A DNA stretch of 64,000 nt from Cognatundibacterium jejuense (GTDB lineage Bacteria > Pseudomonadota > Gammaproteobacteria > Burkholderiales > Burkholderiaceae_D). The notes under the pieces are model-generated. The model was not told the origin of the DNA and ran no database searches. It saw nothing but the letters and a program-made list of their open reading frames with translations. Numbering within the stretch: position 1 is the stretch's first letter; each line of letters opens with the position of its first letter. Below, in pieces: positions 36,313 through 46,655 of this stretch. Where the stretch lies: the NCBI RefSeq assembly GCF_014284255.1, contig NZ_JACOFV010000002.1:346401-410400 (forward strand), written 5' to 3'. Position numbers and translations under genes: made by a program.

Positions 36313-37458
36313 TTATAAGGTTCCGTAAGAATGCAAACCTGACAAGAACATATTCACGCCAAGGAAAGCAAACGTCGTGACCAGCAAGCCCACCAGTGCC
36401 CACCATGCGGCGACCTGGCCACGCAAGCCCTTCATGAGACGCATATGCAACCATGCCGCATAATTCAACCAGACGATGAGCGCCCAGGTTTCTTTCGGGT
36501 CCCACGACCAATATCCACCCCAAGCCTCTGCTGCCCATAACGCACCAAGGATAGTGGCGATAGTAAAGAACGTAAAACCAACCGCAATCGCCTTGTACAT
36601 CACGTCGTCCAACACTTCGAGGCTAGGCAGACGATCTTCGAGGTAACCCTTGGATTTGAGTAAATAAGCCAGACCGACCATCGCAGCCAATGAAAACGTA
36701 CCGTAACCAATAAAGTTCGCTGGCACGTGTATCTTCATCCACCAGCTTTGCAATGCTGGTACCAAGGGCTGAATATCCGCCGCATCACGGCTCACCGTGT
36801 ACCACAGCAAGAATCCGACAGCGGCAGAGATCACCAGCAAGACAAAAGGTCCTAGTTGTAAAGTGGCGTATTGTTGCTCATAGTACAAATAGAACAAAGC
36901 GGTGATCATCGAAAACAAAATAAACACTTCGTACAAATTAGAAACCGGGATATGCCCGACATCCATCCCCACCAGATACGATTCATACCAGCGCACCAAC
37001 ATTCCGGTAAAACCCATGATCACGGCCGCCCAGCATAGAACCGAACCGACCGATGAGCCAAAATTGGAACGCGCAATCAAACCGCCCCAATAGAATAGCG
37101 TGGATAAAAAGAACAGCGTTCCCATCCACAAAATCGCCGATTGGCTCGACAACAAGTATTTCAGGAAAAATTTCTGATTTGCCATGTCCAGCGAACCACC
37201 ATACAAATGAATCGCGAACAAACTCAGCACGGCTAAGAGAGGTATCAACCAGCGCACCGGCTTCCAATGCCAGCCCAGCCAGGCAAAGGTCGGTGCGGCG
37301 AGCAACAAAACGCCTTTTTCGTACACATCCATAAAGCCGCCAAAACGGCTTAAAGCAAACAGTGACGCCATACTCAGGGCAACAGCGTAAAGCCAATCAA
37401 GCACTGTCAGTCGCTTGAAAAAGCCCTGATATGGCGTGTAGTTCTGCGTTATTTCCAT
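36313..37458 (-). CDS. ccsB: System II cytochrome c biogenesis protein CcsB/CcsA
   Basis: 381 residues, membrane protein with about eight helices. The tryptophan-rich heme-handling WWD segment appears as WGGYWSWDPKETWALIVW near the C-terminus, with flanking histidines. Together with ResB it exports heme and attaches it to apocytochromes c. Names vary between CcsA and CcsB; it is the WWD-bearing subunit. It follows resB by 60 bases. Confidence 0.93.
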   Translation of the reverse strand: MEITQNYTPYQGFFKRLTVLDWLYAVALSMASLFALSRFGGFMDVYEKGVLLLAAPTFAWLGWHWKPVRWLIPLLAVLSLFAIHLYGGSLDMANQKFFLKYLLSSQSAILWMGTLFFLSTLFYWGGLIARSNFGSSVGSVLCWAAVIMGFTGMLVRWYESYLVGMDVGHIPVSNLYEVFILFSMITALFYLYYEQQYATLQLGPFVLLVISAAVGFLLWYTVSRDAADIQPLVPALQSWWMKIHVPANFIGYGTFSLAAMVGLAYLLKSKGYLEDRLPSLEVLDDVMYKAIAVGFTFFTIATILGALWAAEAWGGYWSWDPKETWALIVWLNYAAWLHMRLMKGLRGQVAAWWALVGLLVTTFAFLGVNMFLSGLHSYGTL

Positions 37459-37518
37459 TTTATGTCCTCAAACAGCCAACCCTGACTGTCAGTGTAGTCG
37501 ATCATTGGGATTTCGTTC

Positions 37519-39663
37519 TCACGCTTGTCCGTGATGAACGATTTGTCCTAATTGTATTTTTAACTGCTCAAATTCTTTCTCAAAATCCAGCGTCTTTCGC
37601 TGTGAGCTTAAGGCCATCAGTATAGTCGTTGTAGCGGCATCGTCTTTGAGCCAGATCCATAAACGACGCTCGCGGATATAGAACATCGAAAATACGCCCA
37701 ATACTAACAACAAACAACCAAGATAGACGACTTTTTTGCCCGGTGAACGAGTCACTTGCAATACCGAGGCTTTGACTTCTTCAAAACTCTTTAGTTGCAA
37801 ATACACCGGCGCACCGTAGAAAAATGCGTCAGACATCGCCCCTGTGGCTAATAGTAAAAAGCGCGCATGTTTGTCGTCCAATTCCAGCTCAGGCAAACCG
37901 TCTTGGGCGCGCGCCATTTGCCATAAATCCCACATGCTGCCATTCAAAATTTTCATGAACACATCGGCCGCTTTGGCTTGATCGTTGGCGGGAATTTGCT
38001 CCAGGAATTTAGAAATGGCGACAAAGCCTGCTTGTTTGCCATCACCCGCAAAAATCGACAAACTCTTTCTGGCTGATTCTGCCAGTTGGGTTTGCAGTTG
38101 TTTGGCATTCGGCACAGACGATGACATCGCACGTGCCGCATAACGTTGCGCAGCAGCATCGCGTAAAGCCGGGTTATTCATGGCGGCACGCAGGCGCATC
38201 CATTCATTGACGGTATCGTTATCGTCTGCCGGAATACGCAGATAACGGAAGGCATCAGCAGGCGAATCCCGCGTACCAGCAAGGAACATATAATCGCCAT
38301 CGATCAACAGCGATTGCATGTAGTTGCTGAATTCTCTTGCCTGTCCGGTCTTATCGCGCAATTTGTACTGCACGCTGGGACCGACATTTTTTAAATCTTT
38401 GTTATTGGCGTTTTTACCAGCTGAGCCCAGGTGCTTATTCAAATCGGTACTGAATTGCTCATTAAACGTTTGCTTGGCATTGGCAGCACGCACATCTGCG
38501 CCATTGCGTGCCATGTTCTCGACGTTGAACGGTCTGAATCCTGACCATTCTATCGTCATGTCGTTACCATCCTGACCTGACAATGGTGTTGAACCGCCAA
38601 TTTCTCCAGCGACTTCAAATGGTTTTGCTTGTCCACCGGACATAGGGAAGGCAGCGAGCTTCAATCGACTACCGCCATCTTCAAAGCTTGACTGATAGAC
38701 GGCGATGCCCTTGTAGATCAAAGGCTGATTCACCTTGATCGTTGAAGAAAAGCTTTTTCCGGTGTCGTGATCCACAATTTCTACATCGCTGGCGAAGAGC
38801 TTAGGCATGCCCGTTGTATAAAAATCGATGGTGAATTTTTTGAGGCGAATAGTGAACGGCAAATCCTGAATAAACACGCCGGTTTGTTGTGGGATGATCG
38901 CGGTGTCGCTGCTCGCGCCTTCCGGAATCATGGTATTACCGCGGAAAGTAGGATTAGCCAACGACAGTCGATGTTGCTCAGGAATTTTAGCAATGATGCC
39001 ATTGCCGTCAAACGGTACCTTGCCCATAAACCATTGCTGAAAATGGATGGGCATTTCGGAATCGAGCATACCGCCTATGCAAATGATAACGATCGCGCTG
39101 TGGGCAAAAATGTAACCCCACTTATTTGCCGCCCCTTGCTTAGCGGTGATTAATGTCGCGCCATCTTTTTCTATCAATTTGAAGCGATAGCCAATACGTG
39201 CCAGATGGGCGGTCAGTGCCGGAACTATTGCGGTGCGGGTTTCTTTTGCTTGCCATTCAGCCTTATGGTGAAAATTACGTAGTGACTGCTCACGCACATT
39301 TTCACGCCAGCTGCGCATGTCTTTCAACATCTTGGGCGCATTACGAATCAGACACAAGCTGGTCGATAAAACCAGAAAACCCATGATGGTCAAAAACCAC
39401 CAGGCTGTATACACCGAATACAAACTAAACGACTTAAAGACTTCAAACCAGAACGGCCCAAATTGATTGACGTAATTTGGCATTGGTTCATTTTGCTTCA
39501 TCACGGTACCGATGACGGAAGCAATCGCGATCAACGTCAGCAAACTAATCGCAAACCGCATCGATGAAAGTAATTCTATGGCATCCGCCAACCAGGCTTT
39601 GCGGGTGTTGATGTGTATGCCGCCGGTGGAAGTCGCCAGTTCGGCATCGATCTTATTGTCCAT
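37519..39663 (-). CDS. resB: Cytochrome c biogenesis protein ResB
   Basis: 714 residues. Three N-terminal membrane helices (SMRFAISLLTLIAIASVIGTV is the first, a ResB signature), a large periplasmic domain of about 450 residues, and a fourth helix near residue 640 (VVYLGCLLLVLGVFSMFYI). It partners CcsB in System II heme ligation. Longer than Bacillus ResB (about 540), as usual in betaproteobacteria. GGAG lies 5 bases before the ATG at 39663. Confidence 0.95.
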   Translation of the reverse strand: MDNKIDAELATSTGGIHINTRKAWLADAIELLSSMRFAISLLTLIAIASVIGTVMKQNEPMPNYVNQFGPFWFEVFKSFSLYSVYTAWWFLTIMGFLVLSTSLCLIRNAPKMLKDMRSWRENVREQSLRNFHHKAEWQAKETRTAIVPALTAHLARIGYRFKLIEKDGATLITAKQGAANKWGYIFAHSAIVIICIGGMLDSEMPIHFQQWFMGKVPFDGNGIIAKIPEQHRLSLANPTFRGNTMIPEGASSDTAIIPQQTGVFIQDLPFTIRLKKFTIDFYTTGMPKLFASDVEIVDHDTGKSFSSTIKVNQPLIYKGIAVYQSSFEDGGSRLKLAAFPMSGGQAKPFEVAGEIGGSTPLSGQDGNDMTIEWSGFRPFNVENMARNGADVRAANAKQTFNEQFSTDLNKHLGSAGKNANNKDLKNVGPSVQYKLRDKTGQAREFSNYMQSLLIDGDYMFLAGTRDSPADAFRYLRIPADDNDTVNEWMRLRAAMNNPALRDAAAQRYAARAMSSSVPNAKQLQTQLAESARKSLSIFAGDGKQAGFVAISKFLEQIPANDQAKAADVFMKILNGSMWDLWQMARAQDGLPELELDDKHARFLLLATGAMSDAFFYGAPVYLQLKSFEEVKASVLQVTRSPGKKVVYLGCLLLVLGVFSMFYIRERRLWIWLKDDAATTTILMALSSQRKTLDFEKEFEQLKIQLGQIVHHGQA

Positions 39664-39690
39664 ACTGCTCCGAGAATAACCTGAAAAAAA

Positions 39691-39713
39691 GGGGATGGCA
39701 TTTCGCCACCCCC
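39691..39713 (-). terminator. Terminator between cytochrome c4 and resB
   Basis: GGGG-a-TGGC / GCCA-c-CCCC stem with a 5-base loop; on the minus strand it is followed by seven T. It lies 118 bases after the cytochrome stop and ends 28 bases before the resB start, so the cytochrome is probably transcribed alone. Confidence 0.82.
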
Positions 39714-39830
39714 TCCGTATTGCATGTCAAAAATAGCGGATAACCTCTACTCAATCTTTCTACAGCAACTGTGGCAGCTACTGCAACTGGGTCACAGCGA
39801 GCGAAAGAGGTGATAATCCGATTTTTTGAA

Positions 39831-40499
39831 TTATTTTAAGCCAGCGACGTAATCCGCAACGGCTTTCATTTCATCGTCAGACATTTTTTTGCCGATGGAA
39901 ACCATCTGTGCACTGTTTTTACGAGCGCCAGTGCGGAAGTTGGTCAACTGCGCAATGGTATAATCCTGATGTTGTCCAGCAATACGTGGGAACTGTGCAG
40001 GAATACCAGCGCCGTTAGGACTATGGCAACCAGCACAGGCAGGCACGTTTTTCTCAGCAATACCACCACGGTAAATTTGTTTACCCAGTTCAACGATGTC
40101 TTTATTTTTCGCGGCACCTGGGGCAGATTTTTGTAGCGATAAATAAGCAGAGACGTTTTTGACGTCTTCTGGTGTCATTGCTTTGGCAAATGTTGTCATA
40201 ACCGGATTATTACGATCAGCGCCGGTAAAGTCATGCAATTGCTTAGAAATGTAGGCTTCGTGCTGTGCCGACAGTTTAGGATTGACTGAAATAGTAGAGT
40301 TGCCGTGCTCACCGTGGCAAGAGACGCAGGCAACAATGCCACGTGCTGCATCACCATTGGTGAATAAAGCCTCGCCTTTGGCCGGATCGGCTTTGGCTGA
40401 CTTAGCTGCTTCGTTGGCATACGCCACAGAAGTAATAGAAGACATAGCCAAAATGGCAATGCTAATGGATTTCAAAACTGGTAAGAAAGCACGGTTCAT
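39831..40499 (-). CDS. Diheme cytochrome c4
   Basis: 222 residues. Signal peptide (about 1-28, ending VAYA), then two class I cytochrome domains, each with a heme site: CVSCH (58-62) and CAGCH (155-159), with axial Met candidates in NPVMTTFAKAM and SAQMVSIGKKM. It is a periplasmic electron carrier to terminal oxidases and a natural client of the neighbouring ResB/CcsB system. Confidence 0.95.
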   Translation of the reverse strand: MNRAFLPVLKSISIAILAMSSITSVAYANEAAKSAKADPAKGEALFTNGDAARGIVACVSCHGEHGNSTISVNPKLSAQHEAYISKQLHDFTGADRNNPVMTTFAKAMTPEDVKNVSAYLSLQKSAPGAAKNKDIVELGKQIYRGGIAEKNVPACAGCHSPNGAGIPAQFPRIAGQHQDYTIAQLTNFRTGARKNSAQMVSIGKKMSDDEMKAVADYVAGLK

Positions 40500-40705
40500 T
40501 CATACACCCTGAGACTAAGTAATAGAAATCGGCCCTGATGGCGACACGTAGCTACTAATTTGGCTTGATGCGAATCAAACCGATATTGATATCCAGAGTA
40601 GGACTGGACTTGTTTACTTCTGCCCATATCTAACCCCTTATTGTACAATAGCTTTTAAGCGTTTTTACCGCTGACTGTTGCATTTTTCAATCTTTCCTTT
40701 CCTCT

Positions 40706-41473
40706 ATGTCTATCCTCTGGCAAGCCCGCTTCTTTACTACGGTAAATCATTTACGTGATCTACCGCGTTCCCACGTACCGGAAATCGCATTCGCCGGCCG
40801 ATCTAACGCTGGCAAATCGACCGCCATTAATACCCTATGTAATCAAAAGAAACTTTGTTTTGCATCAAAAACTCCTGGACGAACCCAGCACATTAACTAT
40901 TTTTCCATCGGCGGCGCCCACGTCGGTCAGCATCGTAAAGACGAAACACGGGTCGATGAGATCCGTGCGCTGATCGTGGATTTGCCTGGATATGGTTATG
41001 CGGAAGTACCAGGAGCGGCAAAACAACACTGGAATCAGTTGCTCGGTGCGTATGTACAGCGTCGTACGCAACTGGCAGCATTGGTGTTAATCATGGATGC
41101 CCGCCGTCCTTTCACTGATCTGGATATCCAGATGCTGGAGTGGTTTGCGCCGACTGGCCGCCCGATCCATTGCATTTTGACCAAAGCAGACAAATTAAAC
41201 CGCAATGAATGCACCAATGCTTTGCGCCAGGCCAAAGAAGTGTTATCTCAGTACGTAGATAATGAGGGACCTTTGTTCCCGTTCACGATCCAATTATTCT
41301 CTGCCCTGAAACGAATCGGCATAGAAGAAGCGGACGCAACGATACAAAGACTGGTCGGACTTGACCGTGAGCCGGAACTGCTGAATGACGGCGCAGAAAT
41401 CGATGATGCTGACCACGCTTCTGAGGAAATTGACAGCACAGGTAAGGCTGAAGACAATCCTGAAGCACAGTAA
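40706..41473 (+). CDS. engB: Ribosome biogenesis GTPase EngB/YsxC
   Basis: 255 residues. G1 GRSNAGKST (31-39), G3 DLPGYGYA and G4 TKADK are clear. It assists 50S assembly. The core (about 1-210) is normal; an acidic tail of about 40 residues rich in Asp and Glu follows, and an insert around residues 72-84 lies in the switch region. No ribosome-binding site is visible before the ATG. The gene is divergent from cytochrome c4, a conserved betaproteobacterial arrangement. Confidence 0.95.
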   Translation: MSILWQARFFTTVNHLRDLPRSHVPEIAFAGRSNAGKSTAINTLCNQKKLCFASKTPGRTQHINYFSIGGAHVGQHRKDETRVDEIRALIVDLPGYGYAEVPGAAKQHWNQLLGAYVQRRTQLAALVLIMDARRPFTDLDIQMLEWFAPTGRPIHCILTKADKLNRNECTNALRQAKEVLSQYVDNEGPLFPFTIQLFSALKRIGIEEADATIQRLVGLDREPELLNDGAEIDDADHASEEIDSTGKAEDNPEAQ

Positions 41474-41486
41474 TTAAAGGAAAAAA

Positions 41487-42691
<1,205 letters not shown>

Positions 42692-42745
42692 TTTTCGTTT
42701 CAAAAAAATCAAAACCTTCTGGCGTCTGGACGCCGAAGTGAAGAG

Positions 42746-42801
42746 GCACAGAATAAAAGCCAGAGAAAGCCATCGCGGTTTTCATCACTTTTATTCTGTG
42801 C
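42746..42801 (+). terminator. Terminator after hemB
   Basis: Perfect 14-bp stem GCACAGAATAAAAG / CTTTTATTCTGTGC with a 28-base loop that can itself fold (AAAGCC / GGTTTT), followed by TTTT. A smaller palindrome GGCGTC-TG-GACGCC (42721-42734) lies just before. Confidence 0.82.
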
Positions 42802-42979
42802 TTTTGTCTTTGATGCATCTTTGTCTTTACAAAAGTATTGGCGGATTCAATTCATACAGTTTTCACTGAATTTAAGCGATTTTCTATCATATTGATAAAT
42901 CATATAAATAAATTCGTCTTGCCCTCAAGCGCAAAGCTAATTAGCATGTTCCAGATAGATTTTCATTCTGGGGCAACAC

Positions 42980-44230
42980 ATGCAAGAAAAAATTATCCTT
43001 TTCGCGAGCCCGGTATTTTTCGTATTGCTTGCGACTGAATTCATCGTCGCCTTACGTCGTCAGCGTCACACTTACCGGATCAACGATGCAATCAGCAGCA
43101 TCAGTCTGGGCATCATGAGCCAGATTTCCGCGGTATTTTTAAAAGTTTTTGTGATCGGCATTTATGCCTGGGTCGCGCGCCATTTTGCACTTTTTCAATT
43201 GTCAGCAGACTCGGTCTGGGTCTGGGTCAGCGGCTTACTGTTGTACGATTTTTTGTATTACTGGCTGCACCGCATGGGGCATCACACGAATTTGCTGTGG
43301 GCTGCACATGTCGTGCACCACCAAAGCGAAGAATACAATTTATCGACGGCATTACGGCAAACCAGCACTGGCCCGCTGTTTGGGTGGATTTTTTATATGC
43401 CCCTGGCAATTCTGGGCTTTCCCCTGCAAGTGTATGTCGTCGTTGCCTTAATCGATCTGATTTATCAATTCTGGATACACACGCAGCAGATCAATAAGCT
43501 TGGCTGGTTTGATCGTGTTTTTGTCTCGCCGTCCAATCATCGGGTACACCACGCCGTCAACGACTTGTATCTGGATAAAAATTTTGGCGGCATTTTAATT
43601 ATCTGGGACAGGATTTTTGGTACCTATGCGCAAGAGCAAGATGCCCATCCGGCGGTCTTCGGTACACGCAAACCCTTACAGAGCTGGAATCCGCTGTGGG
43701 CCAATCTGGAAGTCTATCAGGCCGTTGCTTTAGATGCGTGGCGTACCAAACGTTGGAGCGACAAATTCAAAATCTGGCTAATGCCACCAGGCTGGTTACC
43801 TGCAGATCTGGCGAGTCAGAACAAAACTACGCCATTTAACTTAAACCATCCCGTTTACAATCCGCCGCTCAGTACAGGCATGCTGTGGTATTGTCTTGCC
43901 CAATTTACTATGACGATGCACACCACCACGCATTTCTTGCTATCGGCACCGTCCGCAAACTTTGCATCAAGTGCCTTGTATGCGTTCTGGCTATTCGCGG
44001 GATTTTGGATCGTTGGAGGATTATTAGAACAAAAGAGAAAATTCATCGTTCTGGAATCCTTGCGCCTGATGCTGGGTGCAGCAATGGTGGTATATAGCCC
44101 AATGTGGTTCGGCATTGTGTACTTACCACTTTGGGCACAAGTAGGTATCATTGGCACTTGCCTGATATCTTTGTTTTCTCTCGGAATGATCGTCCGGAAT
44201 TCCTCAGTATCAGTTTTACATACCAATTAA
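42980..44230 (+). CDS. Sterol desaturase / fatty acid hydroxylase family membrane protein
   Basis: 416 residues. The diiron histidine boxes are present: HRMGHH (about 95-100), HVVHH (about 110-114) and NHRVHH (about 187-192), in a domain with four membrane helices. The C-terminal third (about 290-416) adds four more hydrophobic segments, which is longer than the basic family. Such enzymes hydroxylate or desaturate lipids in the membrane; the substrate is not known here. GGGG lies 7 bases before the ATG. It interrupts the usual hemB-dsbD neighbourhood. Confidence 0.88.
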   Translation: MQEKIILFASPVFFVLLATEFIVALRRQRHTYRINDAISSISLGIMSQISAVFLKVFVIGIYAWVARHFALFQLSADSVWVWVSGLLLYDFLYYWLHRMGHHTNLLWAAHVVHHQSEEYNLSTALRQTSTGPLFGWIFYMPLAILGFPLQVYVVVALIDLIYQFWIHTQQINKLGWFDRVFVSPSNHRVHHAVNDLYLDKNFGGILIIWDRIFGTYAQEQDAHPAVFGTRKPLQSWNPLWANLEVYQAVALDAWRTKRWSDKFKIWLMPPGWLPADLASQNKTTPFNLNHPVYNPPLSTGMLWYCLAQFTMTMHTTTHFLLSAPSANFASSALYAFWLFAGFWIVGGLLEQKRKFIVLESLRLMLGAAMVVYSPMWFGIVYLPLWAQVGIIGTCLISLFSLGMIVRNSSVSVLHTN

Positions 44231-44331
44231 TACAGGGTGGGAGTATCAGTTAAAAATGGTCTGACGAGCTTTGTTCGTATAGATATTTTTAAATACTCCC
44301 CCTACCATTAATAACGAACAAACTTTAACGC

Positions 44332-45762
44332 ATGCAAGACTACACATTTCTGTGGCACGACTATGAAACCTTTGGCGCCGTTCCGCGCCGTGATCGCCCG
44401 GCACAATTTGCTGCGATACGCACCGATGCGGAATTAAATGAAATCGGTGAAGAAATCATGGCCTATTGTCAGCCTGCAACAGATTTTTTACCTGAACCAC
44501 AAGCTTGCCTGATCACCGGTATCACACCACAAACTTGCCTGGAGCGAGGCGTACCCGAATACCAGTTTGCACAAACAATTGAAGCTGCGTTTGCCCAATC
44601 CGGCACCATTGGCGTCGGCTACAACACGATACGCTTTGACGATGAAGTCACCCGTTTTTTATTCTGGCGCAATCTGATCGATCCCTATGCGCGTGAATGG
44701 CAAAATAATTGCAGTCGTTGGGACATCCTGGATGTGGTTCGCACTGCTTATGCTTTACGCCCTGATGGCATACATTGGCCGAAAAATTCTGAAGGCAAAA
44801 CCAGCTTCCGTCTTGAACATCTCAGTGCAGCCAATGGGCTGAGCCACGAAGCTGCGCATGATGCTTTATCCGACGTCCGTGCGACGATCGCGTTTGCACG
44901 TTTGCTGCGTGAGAAAAATCCACGCCTGTTTGATTTCTGTTTGAGCTTACGAAAAAAAGATCGCGTGATGGAAGAGATAGGCTGGCCCGTCAAACGCCCC
45001 TTACTGCACGTCACTGGCATGATTCCGGTCGAACAGGGTTGTCTGACTGTGGTCTGGCCTTTGGCGATGCATCCTAGCAATAAAAACGAAATCATCGTCT
45101 GGGATTTACAAGCGGATCCTACAGAACTATTTTCCCTGACAGCCGATGAAATTCAATTGCGTATGTTCAGCAAAGCCAGCGATCTGCCAGAAGGCGTACA
45201 GCGTTTGCCAATAAAAACCATCCACATCAACAAATCGCCTATCGTCATCAGCAATTTAAAAACCCTGAGCGCAGAACGTGCCGCGCATTGGTGCATAGCG
45301 ATGGATCGCATCATGGCGCATGCCGACATCGCCGCCACCGCACCTGACATGAGCGCCATTTGGGATGCCGTTTTTGATCGCCCGCAACTCGCAGCTAATG
45401 ATGTCGATGAAGACCTCTACAACGGCTTTATCGGCGCTGGTGACCGTCGCTTACTCAACGACCTGAGGCACATGTCGGCAGCGCAGTTAACGCAAGCACA
45501 GCCATCGTTTCAAGATCCACGCCTGGAAGAATTATTTTTCCGCTACAAAGCCAGAAACTTCCCTGAAAGTTTGAATCAAGATGAGCTTGAACAATGGGAA
45601 GAACACCGCGCCCAGCGCCTGCACGAGGGTATCGGCAATGCTTTAACAGTAGAGCAGTATTTTGAAAAGATTGATCAATTGTCGGAAGAGGCCGATGAGC
45701 GCACGGAAGAAATTTTAGGAGCGTTGTACGACTATGCCGAGCATGTAACACCCTCGCGTTGA
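44332..45762 (+). CDS. sbcB: Exodeoxyribonuclease I
   Basis: 476 residues, as in E. coli (475). DEDDh exonuclease: LWHDYETFG holds the first Asp and Glu, VGYNTIRFDDEVTRFLFWRNL the second block, and HDALSDVRATIAFARLL the His and last Asp. SH3-like and helical C-terminal domains follow. It digests single-stranded DNA 3' to 5' in recombination and mismatch repair. A strong bidirectional terminator follows. Confidence 0.96.
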   Translation: MQDYTFLWHDYETFGAVPRRDRPAQFAAIRTDAELNEIGEEIMAYCQPATDFLPEPQACLITGITPQTCLERGVPEYQFAQTIEAAFAQSGTIGVGYNTIRFDDEVTRFLFWRNLIDPYAREWQNNCSRWDILDVVRTAYALRPDGIHWPKNSEGKTSFRLEHLSAANGLSHEAAHDALSDVRATIAFARLLREKNPRLFDFCLSLRKKDRVMEEIGWPVKRPLLHVTGMIPVEQGCLTVVWPLAMHPSNKNEIIVWDLQADPTELFSLTADEIQLRMFSKASDLPEGVQRLPIKTIHINKSPIVISNLKTLSAERAAHWCIAMDRIMAHADIAATAPDMSAIWDAVFDRPQLAANDVDEDLYNGFIGAGDRRLLNDLRHMSAAQLTQAQPSFQDPRLEELFFRYKARNFPESLNQDELEQWEEHRAQRLHEGIGNALTVEQYFEKIDQLSEEADERTEEILGALYDYAEHVTPSR

Positions 45763-45776
45763 ATTTGTTGATGGCA

Positions 45777-45807
45777 AAAAAAACCCGACTTAGCGTCGGG
45801 TTTTTTT
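45777..45807 (+). terminator. Bidirectional terminator between sbcB and the peroxiredoxin gene
   Basis: Perfect 13-bp stem AAAAAAACCCGAC / GTCGGGTTTTTTT with loop TTAGC, between convergent genes. Confidence 0.93.
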
Positions 45808-45813
45808 CGAAAA

Positions 45814-46452
45814 TTACTTATTCGGTTGTGGTGTAATACGCAGATAAGGCTTAGGTGCGCTATAACCTTTTGGATATTTCTGCTTGATGACTTCTTCATC
45901 TTTGATCGACAAAGGAATAATCACGTCATCGCCATCGCGCCAGTTGCCTGGTGTAGCGACAGTGTAGCCATCGGTCAGTTGCAAGGCATCGATCACGCGC
46001 AGGACTTCATCAAAATTACGGCCTGTCGATAATGGGTAAGTAATGATCAGACGTACTTTTTTCTTAGGATCAATGATGAAAAGCGAACGCACTGTCACTG
46101 TTTCAGATTGATTTGGATGAATCATATCGTACAGAGTCGCAACCTTGCGATCTGCATCAGCGACGATAGGGAAGCCAACCACGGTCTTTTGTGTCTCTTC
46201 AATGTCTTTGATCCATTGAATATGAGAAGCAGCTCCGTCTACTGACAGAGCGATCGCTTTGACATTACGCTTATCAAATTCTGGTTTGAGTTTTGCAGTC
46301 AGGCCTAACTCTGTGGTGCAGACTGGGGTGAAATCTGCAGGATGGGAAAACAATACTACCCATGAATCACCAGCCCATTCGTGGAACTTCAGATGTCCAA
46401 TCGAAGAATCTTGCTCAAAATCTGGTGCGGTGTCGCCTAAACGTAAAGTCAT
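45814..46452 (-). CDS. 1-Cys peroxiredoxin (Prx6 type)
   Basis: 212 residues. The peroxidatic cysteine is Cys45 in HPADFTPVCTTELG, and the long C-terminal domain marks the Prx6 group. No second conserved resolving Cys is seen. It reduces peroxides in the cytoplasm. The ATG at 46452 has GGAGAG 5 bases upstream and a good promoter at 46481-46509. Single gene. Confidence 0.95.
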   Translation of the reverse strand: MTLRLGDTAPDFEQDSSIGHLKFHEWAGDSWVVLFSHPADFTPVCTTELGLTAKLKPEFDKRNVKAIALSVDGAASHIQWIKDIEETQKTVVGFPIVADADRKVATLYDMIHPNQSETVTVRSLFIIDPKKKVRLIITYPLSTGRNFDEVLRVIDALQLTDGYTVATPGNWRDGDDVIIPLSIKDEEVIKQKYPKGYSAPKPYLRITPQPNK

Positions 46453-46480
46453 GTTTCTCTCCAAAAAAGCATAGGGTTTA

Positions 46481-46509
46481 ACTATAAAACTTGCTTACTG
46501 ACGATTCAA
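46481..46509 (-). promoter_or_regulatory. Promoter of the peroxiredoxin gene
   Basis: Minus-strand TTGAAT (46504-46509), 17-bp spacer, TATAGT (46481-46486), placing the transcript start about 20 bases before the start codon. Confidence 0.7.
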
Positions 46510-46632
46510 GAACAGAGAAGTTGCAAGCTTATACCTTATTAAATATATAAAAATAAGATGGCCTCAAAACACAATAAATTCATCACAGCAATGCATCCTG
46601 TTTGCAACTTCATTACAAACTACCAAAAACTT

Positions 46633-46655
46633 CCAACTACGATTCTGCAGGTTGG
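46633..46655 (-). terminator. Weak terminator after dsbD
   Basis: CCAAC / GTTGG stem (5 bp) directly after the dsbD stop codon, followed on the minus strand by AAGTTTTTGG. The stem is short. Confidence 0.4.

Noticed and set aside
40640..40650. TACAAT as a promoter -10 for engB
   Set aside because: No -35 hexamer at a sensible distance on either strand, so it is not listed as a feature.
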